From Microtetraspora glauca (GTDB lineage: Bacteria; Actinomycetota; Actinomycetes; Streptosporangiales; Streptosporangiaceae): 64,000 nt of DNA. The notes beneath the pieces are model-generated. The model did no database searches. It saw only the letters and a list, made by a program, of their open reading frames with translations, and had not been told where the DNA came from. The position numbers and the translations under genes are program-made. This document shows positions 17,489 to 26,884 of this stretch, one piece after another; positions within the stretch are counted from its first letter, which is position 1, and each line of letters starts with the position of its first letter. The stretch is taken from positions 186,001 to 250,000 of the forward strand of contig BBYL01000011.1 of assembly GCA_001570385.1 (NCBI GenBank). Reading direction: 5' to 3'.

Positions 17489-19335
17489 CGAGGAGCGAGC
17501 AGATGACTCTGGCGGACCCGGTACTCGTGGAGATCGTGGAGGGCACCCTCGCCTCGGTCGAGAAGGAGGTCGAGACCGCGATCGCGCGGACGGCCCGCTC
17601 GCCGATGATCCGTGACGCGCACGACTTCCGCGCGGGGATCCACGACGTACGGCTCCGCAAGCTGACCGGCCGGTCGTACTCGGCGCTGGTCCAGCCGATC
17701 GTCCGGGACTTCCCCCTGGACACGATGAAGCCCGGCGACGTCTTCTTCCACAACGACGTCTATCTGTCCGAGGGTGGGATCGGTCATCTCCCGGACCTGT
17801 GCGTGACCGTCCCGGTGTTCCACGAGGGGGAGGTGGTGGCCTTCGTGCAGGCGTTCGGCCACCACGACGACATCGGCGGCGCCGTGCCCGGCTCGATGCC
17901 CTCGCACGCGCGCAGCGCCTTCGAGGAGGGCCTGATGGTCCCTCCGATCAAGCTGTGGGACCAGGGCGTGCCGAACCGCGCCGCGTTGACGATCATGACG
18001 CGTAACTCGCGGATGCCCGACTCCCTCGCGGGCGACCTCGACGCCGAGTGCTCGGCCTGCCTGATGGGGTCCCGCCGGTTGGGCGAGCTCTTCGACCGGT
18101 ACGGCAGGGATGCCGTCGAGGCGTGCTTCGACGCGATCATCACGAAGACGACGGAGACGTTCCGCAGGGAACTGCTGGCGAAGATCCCCGAGGGCGTCCA
18201 CGTCTGGGAGGACTACGCCGAGCACGACGGCGTCGACGACCCTCGGCTGCACACCCAGCGGATCACGCTGACCGTGGACCACGCCGCCGAGGTCCCGCTG
18301 ACGATCGACTTCACCGGGACGTCGCCGCAGGCCAAGGGGCCGATCAACCACGCGGGCGACTACGCGGACGGCGTCTTCCTCAAGAAGTGGCTCGCGCCGA
18401 TCCTGCGCAACCTCGCCGACACCCCGGAACGCATGGCCGAGCTCGACGTCAACGAGGGCGTCGTCCCCCTGATCAGGATGGTGTTCCCGGAGAAGGGCAC
18501 GCTGCTGACGCCGATCTTCCCGGCGCCGACGAACGCGCGGACGTTCGTGATCCTGCGGCTGCTCGGGGTGCTCGCTGGCGTGCTGGCCAAGGCCACCGGC
18601 GGCCGCATGCCCGCCGACCAGGAGACGATCAGGTACACCGGCGTCTACGGCGACTCCGATGACGGGCCGTACCTGATGCGGGAGGTCCTCGGCGGCGGCT
18701 CCGGCGGGCGGTGGTACGCCGACGGCGAGGACACGATCCACGTCGTCCCCGACTCGCGCAACATCCCGGTGGAGTTCGCCGAGGCCCGCTGGCCGTTCCG
18801 GGTGGAGCGGCTCGGGCTGGCCGTCGACAGCGGCGGCCCGGGGGAGTACCGCGGCGGCCTGGGTTACGACAAGCACATCCGCATGCTGCGTGACGCGTCG
18901 TTCATGTCGATCGCCGACCGGTCGATCCTGGCCTGCTGGGGCGTCAACGGAGGCCGGGCGGGCAGGCCGTTCGTCGTCACGGTCGACGGTGAGGAGATGG
19001 AGGGCCTGGTCGACGACTTCCCGGTCCGCGCCGGGGAGATCGTCCGGGTGCGCACCACGGGTGGCGGCGGGTGGGGCTCGCCGTACGACCGCGACCCCGA
19101 GGCGGTCGCCGCCGACGTCCGCGACGGCAAGGTCTCGGCCGAGGCCGCCAGGGAGGAGTACGGCGTCGTCCTGCACGGCCCGCGTGACGATGTGCGGATC
19201 GACGAGGAGCGGACCGCCGAACTGCGGAACTCCCTCCGGGCCGCCGTGCCGGAGGGAGCGCCGTTCTTCGACCGGGGCCCCGGCTACCCCACCCTCTCGG
19301 GTGGTCTCCCGTACGCCGAGGTGGACACGATCTGA
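17485..19335 (+). CDS. hyuB: Hydantoinase B/oxoprolinase family protein
   Basis: A 616-residue partner of HyuA. Recognisable segments are DPVLVEIVEGTLASVEKEVE at the start, FFHNDVYLSEGGIGHLPD, GRMPADQETIRYTG and the C-terminal glycine stretch TTGGGGWGSPYDRDPE, all typical of the hydantoinase B family. The pair hydrolyses cyclic amides such as N-methylhydantoin or 5-oxoproline in characterised members; which substrate applies here cannot be read from sequence. The start overlaps hyuA (ATGA). A long hairpin follows the stop codon. Confidence 0.92.
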   Translation: MTRSEQMTLADPVLVEIVEGTLASVEKEVETAIARTARSPMIRDAHDFRAGIHDVRLRKLTGRSYSALVQPIVRDFPLDTMKPGDVFFHNDVYLSEGGIGHLPDLCVTVPVFHEGEVVAFVQAFGHHDDIGGAVPGSMPSHARSAFEEGLMVPPIKLWDQGVPNRAALTIMTRNSRMPDSLAGDLDAECSACLMGSRRLGELFDRYGRDAVEACFDAIITKTTETFRRELLAKIPEGVHVWEDYAEHDGVDDPRLHTQRITLTVDHAAEVPLTIDFTGTSPQAKGPINHAGDYADGVFLKKWLAPILRNLADTPERMAELDVNEGVVPLIRMVFPEKGTLLTPIFPAPTNARTFVILRLLGVLAGVLAKATGGRMPADQETIRYTGVYGDSDDGPYLMREVLGGGSGGRWYADGEDTIHVVPDSRNIPVEFAEARWPFRVERLGLAVDSGGPGEYRGGLGYDKHIRMLRDASFMSIADRSILACWGVNGGRAGRPFVVTVDGEEMEGLVDDFPVRAGEIVRVRTTGGGGWGSPYDRDPEAVAADVRDGKVSAEAAREEYGVVLHGPRDDVRIDEERTAELRNSLRAAVPEGAPFFDRGPGYPTLSGGLPYAEVDTI

Positions 19336-19350
19336 ACCGGTGAATGGCGT

Positions 19351-19395
19351 GTCGGCGCCGCCGCTCGGGTTCCCCATCCGGGCGGCGGCGCCGAC
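19351..19395 (+). terminator. Terminator hairpin of hyuAB
   Basis: Two perfect 14-base arms (19351-19364 and 19382-19395) with a 17-base loop begin 15 bases after the hyuB stop codon. There is no T-tract. Confidence 0.75.
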
Positions 19396-19510
19396 GTGGT
19401 CGTGCGGCGGTGTGACCGGCGTGCCGGAGTGACCCGCGCGGTGCGACGCGGGCCGGAGCGCCGGCGAGCCCGTTCAGGCCGCGAGGCCTACGGGGTTGCG
19501 AGTCAGGCGC

Positions 19511-19996
19511 TCATCCCGCGCGCCAGGGATTCGCGAGGCGCATGGCCGTCCCGTCACCCTTGGGATTCGTTTGCAGCACCATGAACGCCTCGTCGTCGAT
19601 GTCGATCGAGAGGGTCCTGGACTGCCACACGCCGTCGCATTCCTTGGTCGAGACCTCCCCGACGCCCCCGTGCCGCCACACCTTCAACCGGGCGCAGTGG
19701 CCGTCGCCGGGGCCGGAGTCGCGGAGCTGCCCGGAGACGGTGACCCAGACGCGCTTGTCGGCGGTGTCCTTGCGCCAGGTGACCGTGACGTTCCTGAACT
19801 GGGCCCTGGCCGTGCCGGTCGACGGGAACCGCAGGTAGGAGTACCGGTACGTCTTGACGTAGACGCCGCGCTGGGCCGATGCCGAGGTGGTGGACGCGGA
19901 GGTGGTGGACGCGGAGGCGGCCGAGGCCGCCGACGGTGCGGCGAGCGCCGCGAGTGTGAGCCCGGTCGCGAGCGCGGCACGGAAAGGTCGTTTCAC
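19511..19996 (-). CDS. Secreted protein of unknown function
   Basis: A 161-residue protein with a clear Sec signal peptide (MKRPFRAALATGLTLAALA, cleavage near AASAASA) and a serine/threonine/alanine repeat directly after it. A small beta-rich domain with two cysteines (GHCARLK and KECDGVW), probably disulfide-bonded, follows. I do not recognise the family. It is divergent from the AfsR-like gene with 223 bases between starts. Confidence 0.78.
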   Translation of the reverse strand: MKRPFRAALATGLTLAALAAPSAASAASASTTSASTTSASAQRGVYVKTYRYSYLRFPSTGTARAQFRNVTVTWRKDTADKRVWVTVSGQLRDSGPGDGHCARLKVWRHGGVGEVSTKECDGVWQSRTLSIDIDDEAFMVLQTNPKGDGTAMRLANPWRAG

Positions 19997-20155
19997 AGTG
20001 CCCCCAGTGTCGATGAAATGTGCTCGGGGCGAGGATCCGGCATGCCGGTATAAGGGCGGTATATCCGCAGGTGTATTCGCCGCGATGTCTGCCGCGATGC
20101 CCGCCGAGGAGTCCGAGATACGGTCACGGCTCCGTATCGACGCGATTTAATGATC

Positions 20156-20161
20156 TTGACA
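20156..20161 (+). promoter_or_regulatory. Isolated TTGACA box upstream of the AfsR-like gene
   Basis: A consensus -35 TTGACA lies in an AT-richer stretch 59 bases before the GTG start. No good -10 box is found at 16-18 bases, so this is only a candidate. Confidence 0.25.
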
Positions 20162-20219
20162 ATGCGATCAAACCGCCAAAAATGGATATTGGTTGAAATT
20201 TCACGGACGTGGGGCGTGA

Positions 20220-23200
20220 GTGGAGTTCCGCATTCTGGGGCCGCTGGCCGTGTCGGACGGGGGCACGAACGGAGTCCCCGACCGGGATGACAGGGATGTC
20301 GACATCGGAGGCGCCGGCAAGCCGAGGCTCCTCCTCGCCCTTCTCCTGTCGCGGGCGCGGAGCCCGGCCCCCATCGAATGGCTGACCGGGGCCATGTGGG
20401 GCGATCACTCCCCGCCTTCGGCCCGGCGCAACATCCAGCTGTACGTGTACCGGCTGCGGCGCGTCCTCGGCCCGGACCGCATCCTCGGCCATCGGGACGC
20501 GTACTCCGTCGACGCCTCCGACGAGGAGGTCGACGCGCTCCGGTTCCGGCGGCTGACAGGAGAGGGAGACGCCGCGCTCGCCGAGGGCGACCACCGCCGG
20601 GCGGCCGAGCGCTTCAAGGAGGCGCTCGCGCTGTGGCGTGGCGAGCCGTACGGGGACTTCCCGGAGTGCGTTCCCCTCGCCTTCGAGGCGCACCGGCTCG
20701 CGCAGCTGCGCATCGCGGTGCAGGAGCGCCGTGCGGAGGCCGAGCTGGCGCTGGGCCGTTGCACCACGCTGATCCCGGACCTGTCCGAGCTGGCGAGCCG
20801 CCACTCCCTGAACGAGCGCTTCAGCGCCCAGCTGATGCTCGCGCTCTACCGGGCGGGCCGCAGGGGCGAGGCGTTGGAGACCTTCCAGCGGATCCGGGGA
20901 GAGCTCGTCGCCGAGCTGGGGCTGGAACCCGGTGCCGAGCTCCGGGAGCTGCACCGGCGCATGCTCGCCGACGACGTACGGCTCCAGCCGCACTCCGGGC
21001 CGCCGAGCCGGTTACCGCCGGACATCGGCGACTTCGTGGGACGTGACGACGATCTCATCCTGATCGAGAAGCACCTGTCGGCCAGGGAACCCCGAGCCGG
21101 GACGAGCGCGGTGCCGGTGGTCGTCGTCTCCGGGCAGGGCGGGGTCGGCAAGAGCGCCCTGGCCGTACGCGCGGCGCACCGGCTCCGGCAGTCCTATCCC
21201 GGCGGGGCGCTGTACATCCGCCTGCGGGGGACCGAGGAGCAGCCGCTGCCGCCGATGGAGGCGCTGGAGCGGCTGCTCCGCGTCCTGGACGCCGACGCGC
21301 CCGCCGACGGCGCGGGTCTCGACGAGATGGCCGGGTTGTTCCGGCAGGCGCTGCACGGGCGGCGCATGCTCGTCGTCCTCGACGACGCCGCGAGCGTGGA
21401 GCAGGTCCGGCCGCTGATCCCGGGTGATCCCGGCTGCGGCGTGATCGTCACAAGCCGGCGCCGGCTGGCCGGCCTTCCGAGCGCCGGCCAGGTCGAGATG
21501 CGGGTCCTGTCCGAGGCCGAGGGTGTGCGCCTGCTGAGCCGGGTCGCCGGTCACGAGCGGGTGCGGGCCGAGCCGGACGAGGCCGCCGAGGTCGTACGGC
21601 TCTGCGCCGGCCTGCCCCTGGCCGTACGCATAGCGGCGGCCCGTCTCGCCACCCGCCCGTACTGGGCGATCTCGGACCTCGTGGGCAGGCTCGCGGACGA
21701 GCGGCGCCGCCTGGACGAGCTGGCCGTGGACGACCTGGACGTCCGTGCGAGCGTCGCGCTCGGCTACCGGGGACTGACAGCGGACCAGCGCCGGGCGCTC
21801 CGGCTGATCAGCCTGCTGGGGTCGTCCGGGTTCGCCACCTGGGCCGTCGCCGCGCTCCTCGGCCTGCCTTCCGATCGGGCGCTCGAACTCGTCGAGGAGC
21901 TGGTCGACCACCGGCTCCTGGAGGTCGTCTGCGGACGCGGACCCGACCTGCGCTGCCGTACGCACGACCTCGTCCGGGTCTACGCGGCCGAGCGTGCTGC
22001 GGCGGTGGAACCCCCCGAGAGGATCGCCGCGGCGGTCGAACGGGTGACCGTCGCCAGCCTGCGGATGACAGGCGCGATGTCCGCGCGGCTGCCGCTGGCG
22101 CTGCCGAGGACGCACCGCCCGCCCGAGCAGGCCGGACACGGCGAGCCGGAAGCGGCCCTCGGCCCCGGCTGGTTCGCCGCCGAGGAGGAGTTCCTCGTCG
22201 GACTGGTCGAACGCGCCGCGCAGACCGGGCTCGACGAGCTGGCCTACGCTCTCACCGAGGCGCTGGTGCACGCGCTGTTCGCCGTCGGCAACAGGTTCGA
22301 CCTCTGGAACCGCGCGCTCGACGCCGCCCACGCGGCCGCGAAGGCCGCCCGCAGCCATCGGGCCGAGGCGGCGGTCGAGAGCGGGCTGGGACAGCTGCGG
22401 TACTGCGAGGACCGGTTCGCCGACGCCAAACGGCATTTCGGCCGCGCTCTGCTCCTGTACCGGGAACTCGGCGACGCGTACGGCGAGGCGAACACGCTGA
22501 ACGGCCTGGGAACCGTGCACAAGGAGCTCGGCGAGCACAGGGAGGCGATACCGCTGCTCACCAGGTCCCGGCGGATGTGCCGGGAACTCGGCGACGGCGA
22601 GGGCGTGGCGCACGCGCTCTACGGTCTGGGCGTCGCTTTCCGTGAGTTGGGCGCGGACCGGCGGGCGCTCGGCCGGTTGGGCCTGGCGGCGCGCGCGTTC
22701 CGCCTGGTCGGCCATCAGCCCGGCGAGATCATCGCCGTCCGCGGCATCGGCCTGGTGTTCCGGGCCAGGGGAGATCTCGCCAGGGCGGAGGAGTGGTGCG
22801 CGGAGGCACACCGGCGGGCGGCCGGGCTCACCGATCGGCACCTGAGGTGCTACACCGGCCAGGCCCTGGCCAAGGTCTGGCTCCGCACCGGGAGGACGGC
22901 AGAGGCCGAGCGGCTGCTCGCCCCCACGCTGGAGACGAGCGCCGAGCTGGGGGACCGGTTCGGTACGGCCCTCGCCCTGCGGACCATCGGCGAGGCGCAC
23001 CTCGCCGCGGGCCGTCCCGGACCGGCGCTCGACCACCTCCACCTGGCCATGGCCACGTGGGAGGACATGGAACACGACCTGTGGGCCGCCCGCACCCGCC
23101 GGGACATGGGCGCCGCGCGGGCCCTGCTCGACGGTTGCGCCGCCGCGCACGACGTCTGGCGCTCCGCCCTGCGCGTCTTCACACGCACGGGCGTACGCGA

Positions 23201-23276
23201 GGCGGGCGAGCTGACCGCCTGGCGCCGCCGATGGGGCTGTGAGTGCGACCTTTCGGACGCCCACGTAGAACGATGA
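20220..23276 (+). CDS. AfsR/SARP-family transcriptional regulator with NB-ARC and TPR domains
   Basis: A 1018-residue regulator. Residues 1-95 form an OmpR-like winged-helix domain (MEFRILGPLAV...). Residues 100-250 are the bacterial transcriptional activation domain ending LGLEPGAELRELHRRML. Residues 265-700 hold an NB-ARC ATPase (Walker A GQGGVGKS at 305-312, Walker B MLVVLDDA). The rest is TPR repeats with recurring GLG and ELGD segments. Such proteins activate secondary-metabolite or developmental genes, with the ATPase and TPR parts sensing a signal. The start is GTG. No biosynthetic cluster is evident within the window, so its target is unknown. Confidence 0.93.
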   Translation: MEFRILGPLAVSDGGTNGVPDRDDRDVDIGGAGKPRLLLALLLSRARSPAPIEWLTGAMWGDHSPPSARRNIQLYVYRLRRVLGPDRILGHRDAYSVDASDEEVDALRFRRLTGEGDAALAEGDHRRAAERFKEALALWRGEPYGDFPECVPLAFEAHRLAQLRIAVQERRAEAELALGRCTTLIPDLSELASRHSLNERFSAQLMLALYRAGRRGEALETFQRIRGELVAELGLEPGAELRELHRRMLADDVRLQPHSGPPSRLPPDIGDFVGRDDDLILIEKHLSAREPRAGTSAVPVVVVSGQGGVGKSALAVRAAHRLRQSYPGGALYIRLRGTEEQPLPPMEALERLLRVLDADAPADGAGLDEMAGLFRQALHGRRMLVVLDDAASVEQVRPLIPGDPGCGVIVTSRRRLAGLPSAGQVEMRVLSEAEGVRLLSRVAGHERVRAEPDEAAEVVRLCAGLPLAVRIAAARLATRPYWAISDLVGRLADERRRLDELAVDDLDVRASVALGYRGLTADQRRALRLISLLGSSGFATWAVAALLGLPSDRALELVEELVDHRLLEVVCGRGPDLRCRTHDLVRVYAAERAAAVEPPERIAAAVERVTVASLRMTGAMSARLPLALPRTHRPPEQAGHGEPEAALGPGWFAAEEEFLVGLVERAAQTGLDELAYALTEALVHALFAVGNRFDLWNRALDAAHAAAKAARSHRAEAAVESGLGQLRYCEDRFADAKRHFGRALLLYRELGDAYGEANTLNGLGTVHKELGEHREAIPLLTRSRRMCRELGDGEGVAHALYGLGVAFRELGADRRALGRLGLAARAFRLVGHQPGEIIAVRGIGLVFRARGDLARAEEWCAEAHRRAAGLTDRHLRCYTGQALAKVWLRTGRTAEAERLLAPTLETSAELGDRFGTALALRTIGEAHLAAGRPGPALDHLHLAMATWEDMEHDLWAARTRRDMGAARALLDGCAAAHDVWRSALRVFTRTGVREAGELTAWRRRWGCECDLSDAHVER

Positions 23277-23545
23277 CCCGGCCGCCGGCCGACGCATGAC
23301 TCCTCTTCCCAGTCCCTGACGCCCTCGCTCGGCACCTCACTCCCTCCCCGGCACCTGATCCGAGACCATCGGCCCGCGGTGGCGGATCCGGTTCGGCGTG
23401 ACCCACTGCGAACCGGCCACCAGGAAAACGCTCGATCACCTTGATGAGCCGCGGCTACGCTTGCGGGCGTCTTGCGTCACTTCTCCCACGATTCTGGTGC
23501 TCCCACGGAACAGCGACGGAACAAGAGCAGAGCATGGAGGCAGCT

Positions 23546-24013
23546 GTGGCGATGCCGAAGAAGGGCTCTCGGCTCATCACCGTCGACGGCGCCGTCTACC
23601 GCTGGCGTGTCCGTCACAAGCCCACCTACCACCAGGGGAACGGCTGGTCCCCCATGATTTTCGGCGTCGAGCGAGCCGAGGAGCCAGGAGGCGTTCTCGT
23701 GGTGTCACTCCCCTGCGCCCGGCCGGACAGCTGGCTAGGAGAGCGAACGATCGCGATCCGGCCCATTCTCGTCAGCGGATGCATCCGACGGGCCATCGAA
23801 CAAGGATGGAACGCGCGGAAACCGGGCTCGGCATTTCCCCTCGCCGTCTCCGAGGACGAACTGGCCACGCTCCTCGGCGAACCGCCTCAGTATCTGCTCC
23901 CCTTCCTCTGGGGCGTGATCCCGGAAGGTGGCGGCATCGAAGACCTCCCTCGATGTACTCAGATTTGGAGTCGAGACACGTCGGGCCCCAACCAGGTGCG
24001 TTCTGGTCCGTAG
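23546..24013 (+). CDS. Conserved hypothetical protein
   Basis: A 155-residue protein beginning VAMPKKGSRLITVDGAVYRW, with a compact core including RVRHKPTY and VLVVSLPCARPDSWLG. I do not recognise a characterised family. There is no signal peptide or membrane helix. GGAGG at 23536-23540 lies five bases before GTG 23546, which decides the start; the upstream ATG at 23534 overlaps this ribosome-binding site. The C-terminal 30 residues look loosely composed. Confidence 0.65.
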   Translation: MAMPKKGSRLITVDGAVYRWRVRHKPTYHQGNGWSPMIFGVERAEEPGGVLVVSLPCARPDSWLGERTIAIRPILVSGCIRRAIEQGWNARKPGSAFPLAVSEDELATLLGEPPQYLLPFLWGVIPEGGGIEDLPRCTQIWSRDTSGPNQVRSGP

Positions 24014-24259
24014 TGAAAGGCAGGCGTCGGTTGCGCAACCGCACTGCGGCGCGGCCAGGACAGCGACAAACAGGCCGTCCCCCGCCCCGCCCCCGCTTGA
24101 CATCGAAGACTTCTGGGGCGTGTAGCGAGCTATTCCGCCTTGCCGCCTGTACGTGTTGAGGCGTGTCCGTCTTGCGGGCCGTCCGGCTCGATTCGGCTCG
24201 CGGGGCAGCATGTGTATGCCGGGACGCTCCTGGCCTGGGCGGTGTCAGAGGCGAACACG

Positions 24260-24889
24260 TCAGTGCGGGCCGTCCCGGCACCGACAGTCTGTTCGTGATG
24301 GGTGTTTTCGCATCTCCGCGGGCATCGCCCCTGCCGTCGAGCGCGAAAGCGCCGGCGTGGACGCCGCGCCGACGAACGTGTCATGGCGGAACCATCCATC
24401 CCGTGGCGCCGTATGGCTGAAGAGGATCGCTCTGGCGAACCGTTCGGTGTCGGAGGAGTCTCCGGGAACCGTGTCGAAGGCGGCGTTGAGTGTGTTGAGC
24501 GTATGGTCGAGGGCGACGTTGAGATCGGCGGCACCGTAAACCACGTCGCGAGCAGGTGCGAGGTCACCCGACGCCTCGGCCTGATGAGTGGCTTTGGGGA
24601 GGTTCGATGCCGCGGCTTGGCGAGGGGCGGCGGGGACACCCAGTGTCTCTTCGTCGGTGGCGTCGAGGGTGACCCGCACCTCGCTTTCGTGAGTGGCGGA
24701 GCCGTGCGGCTTACGAGTCAGGAGGGCGGACACGCCGCCTTCCTGCGCCCACACCTTTGTGCGGGATGCCGGCCACTCCCACCAGGTGGCATTGCGGGGG
24801 TCCGCGAACACGGTTCGCTGCTGATCAGGTGCAAGGAAGTCGAGCGCGCCGATAAACACGATCCCGGAGATTTTTACCGTTTCTTCCAT
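24260..24889 (-). CDS. Hypothetical protein, orphan
   Basis: A 209-residue protein with no family that I recognise. A strong AGGAGGTG sits nine bases before the ATG at 24889, supporting translation. The N-terminal half (MEETVKISGIVFIGALDFLA, later ALLTRKPHGS) looks like a folded domain. The C-terminal 60 residues become rich in Ser, Arg and His and may be read through after a frame change. It lies below a lower-GC upstream region, unlike its neighbours, suggesting recent acquisition. Confidence 0.5.
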   Translation of the reverse strand: MEETVKISGIVFIGALDFLAPDQQRTVFADPRNATWWEWPASRTKVWAQEGGVSALLTRKPHGSATHESEVRVTLDATDEETLGVPAAPRQAAASNLPKATHQAEASGDLAPARDVVYGAADLNVALDHTLNTLNAAFDTVPGDSSDTERFARAILFSHTAPRDGWFRHDTFVGAASTPALSRSTAGAMPAEMRKHPSRTDCRCRDGPH

Positions 24890-25558
24890 TTTGCACCCAC
24901 CTCCTGCGGCGCCATTAGAACATGCATATGAATGGTCGCACACTCGAATGTATTTTCGCAAGATGATTGTGGTGGCGAAATTGTGTGTCAGAATATGGCG
25001 ATTTATCGCTTGTGTTCCTTACCTGTCGTTGCGGGGCTAATAACGTTCCGGGCCTTCGTTGCCCGGCTTTGCGAGTCCAGACATCAAAAGAAGCCCGCTG
25101 GCGAAGGCTTAAGCGCTCGTGGGGCCGTAGAGGGCTGGTCCGGGCGTCCGTGCACGATCTGACCGCATTCCGGACTGAACAGGCGTCATCCGCCGTCTGA
25201 AAAGCTGTCGGCGTGGACACTCTCGCCGACAAGGGCCACGCCGACAAAGGCCGTGTCGGGATTCTTCGGCCGGCGCCGGTCCTCATCGACGTTTCGGGGC
25301 ACAGGGCCGTTCCGGCCGCAGGAGTGCCGGGGCGGGAGGAGGTCAGGCCGCAGATGGTGAGAAGGCGTTCGCGGCCTTACGGTGGTACGAGATTCTCGCC
25401 GAGATTATGTGCGTTTATCGCGGAATCTGGCGATCGTGAAGACGGGGCCCGTAGTGATCGCTTCGACGGTGTGCGGGTTGGCACAACCTGACAGTTGCCC
25501 CGGTGGAGAGACCTGGCAGGCTAGCCGGTGTGACACCGAGCCGCATCGGAGGATGATC
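24890..25558. other. Gene-free, AT-richer gap
   Basis: About 670 bases without a convincing gene between the orphan gene and the CoA-transferase gene. The part around 24910-25070 is clearly less GC-rich than the rest of the window and contains the small palindrome GCGAT-TT-ATCGC. It probably holds the minus-strand promoter of the orphan gene and, at its right end, the CoA-transferase promoter. Confidence 0.5.
25495..25522 (+). promoter_or_regulatory. Candidate promoter of the CoA-transferase/accD3 operon
   Basis: TTGCCC (25495-25500) and CAGGCT (25517-25522) are separated by 16 bases and lie 37 bases before the chosen start codon. Confidence 0.35.
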
Positions 25559-26884
25559 TTGCGGGGACCGCTGGAGGGCATCGTCGTTCTGGACCTGTCC
25601 CGGGCGCTGGCCGGGCCGCACGCCGGCCAGATGCTCGGCGACCTGGGCGCCCATGTGATCAAGGTGGAGCATCCCTCCACCGGGGACGAGTCACGAGGGT
25701 GGGGCCCGCCGTTCGTCGGCCCTGATCACGACATATCCACATACTTCCTCGCGGCCAACCGCAACAAGCAGTCCGTCACGGTCGACATGAAGACCGCCGA
25801 GGGCAAGGAACTCATCGAGCGGCTCGTACGGCAGAGCGACGTCCTGATCGAGAACTTCCGCACCGGCGTCCTCGACCGGCTCGGCTTCCCGGTGGAACGG
25901 CTGCACGAGCTCAACCCCCGCCTGGTCATCCTGTCGATCACCGGCTTCGGGCACGACGGCCCCGAGGGCGGCCGTCCCGGATACGACCAGATCGCGCAGG
26001 GCGAGGCCGGCCTGATGTCGCTCACTGGCCCCTCCCCGGACGAGCCGTACCGCGTGGGGGCCTCGATCGCCGACCTGCTCGGCGGCATCCACGGGGCGTA
26101 CGGCGTCGTCGCGGCGCTCTACGAGCGCGAGAGGACGGGCCGGGGCAAGGTCGTGCGCACCTCCCTGCTGTCCTCGATCGTCGGCGTGCACTCCTACCAC
26201 GGCACGGCCTGGACGGTCGGCGGGCAGGTGCCGAGGGCGGCGGGGAACCACCACGCGTCCATCGCGCCGTACGGAGCCTTCCGCTGCGCCGACGGCATGA
26301 TCCAGATCGCGGCCGCCAACGACAGCCAATGGCGCAAGGTCGCGGCTCTTCTCGGCATCGACCCCGAGACCCCGAAGTACGCGAACAACCGGGAGAGGTT
26401 CGCCCACCGCGACGACCTGATCGGCGACATGGAGAAGGCCCTGGCCCAGCACGATCGGGCCCACTGGCTCGCCGCGCTCGGCGAGCTGGGCGTCCCCGCG
26501 GGCGCCATCCGCACCATCGACGAGGTGTACGCCTGGGACCAGGTCAGGTCGCAGGGTCTGCTCGTCGAAGTGGACCATCCCGTACTCGGCCCGATCGAGT
26601 TGCCCGGCCCGCCCCTGCGCTTCGAGGACGCGGGTTCCGGAGAGTCGCCGGCGCGTCGCCACGTCGCGCCGCCCCTGCTCGGCCAGGACAACGACGCCGT
26701 GCTCGGCTGGCTCCGCGAGCGCGAGGCAGGCTCATCCGGGTCCCCGTCCGGCTCCTCGCCCGAAGCCCGGCCCGAGTCCCAGAACGAGTCCCAGAACGAG
26801 TCCCAGAACGGATCCCAGCCCGAGTCCCAGAACGGATCCCAGAACGGGTCCCAGCCCGGTTCACCACCCGGGACCGCGCGATGA
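25559..26884 (+). CDS. CaiB/BaiF-family (class III) CoA-transferase
   Basis: A 441-residue protein of the formyl-CoA transferase family. LEGIVVLDLSRALAGPHAGQ, ENFRTGVLDRLG and GYDQIAQGEAGLMS are family hallmarks. It moves CoA between carboxylic acids. I chose TTG 25559 because GGAGG (25548-25552) is six bases upstream; the ATG at 25553 directly abuts that site. The last 40 residues are an unusual repeat of Glu/Gly-Ser-Gln-Asn or Pro units, absent from typical members. Its stop overlaps the accD3 start (ATGA). Confidence 0.88.
   Translation: MRGPLEGIVVLDLSRALAGPHAGQMLGDLGAHVIKVEHPSTGDESRGWGPPFVGPDHDISTYFLAANRNKQSVTVDMKTAEGKELIERLVRQSDVLIENFRTGVLDRLGFPVERLHELNPRLVILSITGFGHDGPEGGRPGYDQIAQGEAGLMSLTGPSPDEPYRVGASIADLLGGIHGAYGVVAALYERERTGRGKVVRTSLLSSIVGVHSYHGTAWTVGGQVPRAAGNHHASIAPYGAFRCADGMIQIAAANDSQWRKVAALLGIDPETPKYANNRERFAHRDDLIGDMEKALAQHDRAHWLAALGELGVPAGAIRTIDEVYAWDQVRSQGLLVEVDHPVLGPIELPGPPLRFEDAGSGESPARRHVAPPLLGQDNDAVLGWLREREAGSSGSPSGSSPEARPESQNESQNESQNGSQPESQNGSQNGSQPGSPPGTAR
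26774..26857 (+). repeat. Seven tandem 12-bp units inside the CoA-transferase gene
   Basis: Copies of GAGTCCCAGAAC and close variants (GGATCCCAGAAC, GGGTCCCAGCCC) run in frame, encoding the repeat (E/G)SQ(N/P). They form a disordered C-terminal tail just before the junction with accD3. Confidence 0.9.

Noticed and set aside
20220..24889. A natural-product gene cluster under the AfsR-like regulator
   Set aside because: No synthase, synthetase, cyclase or tailoring set is present on either side.
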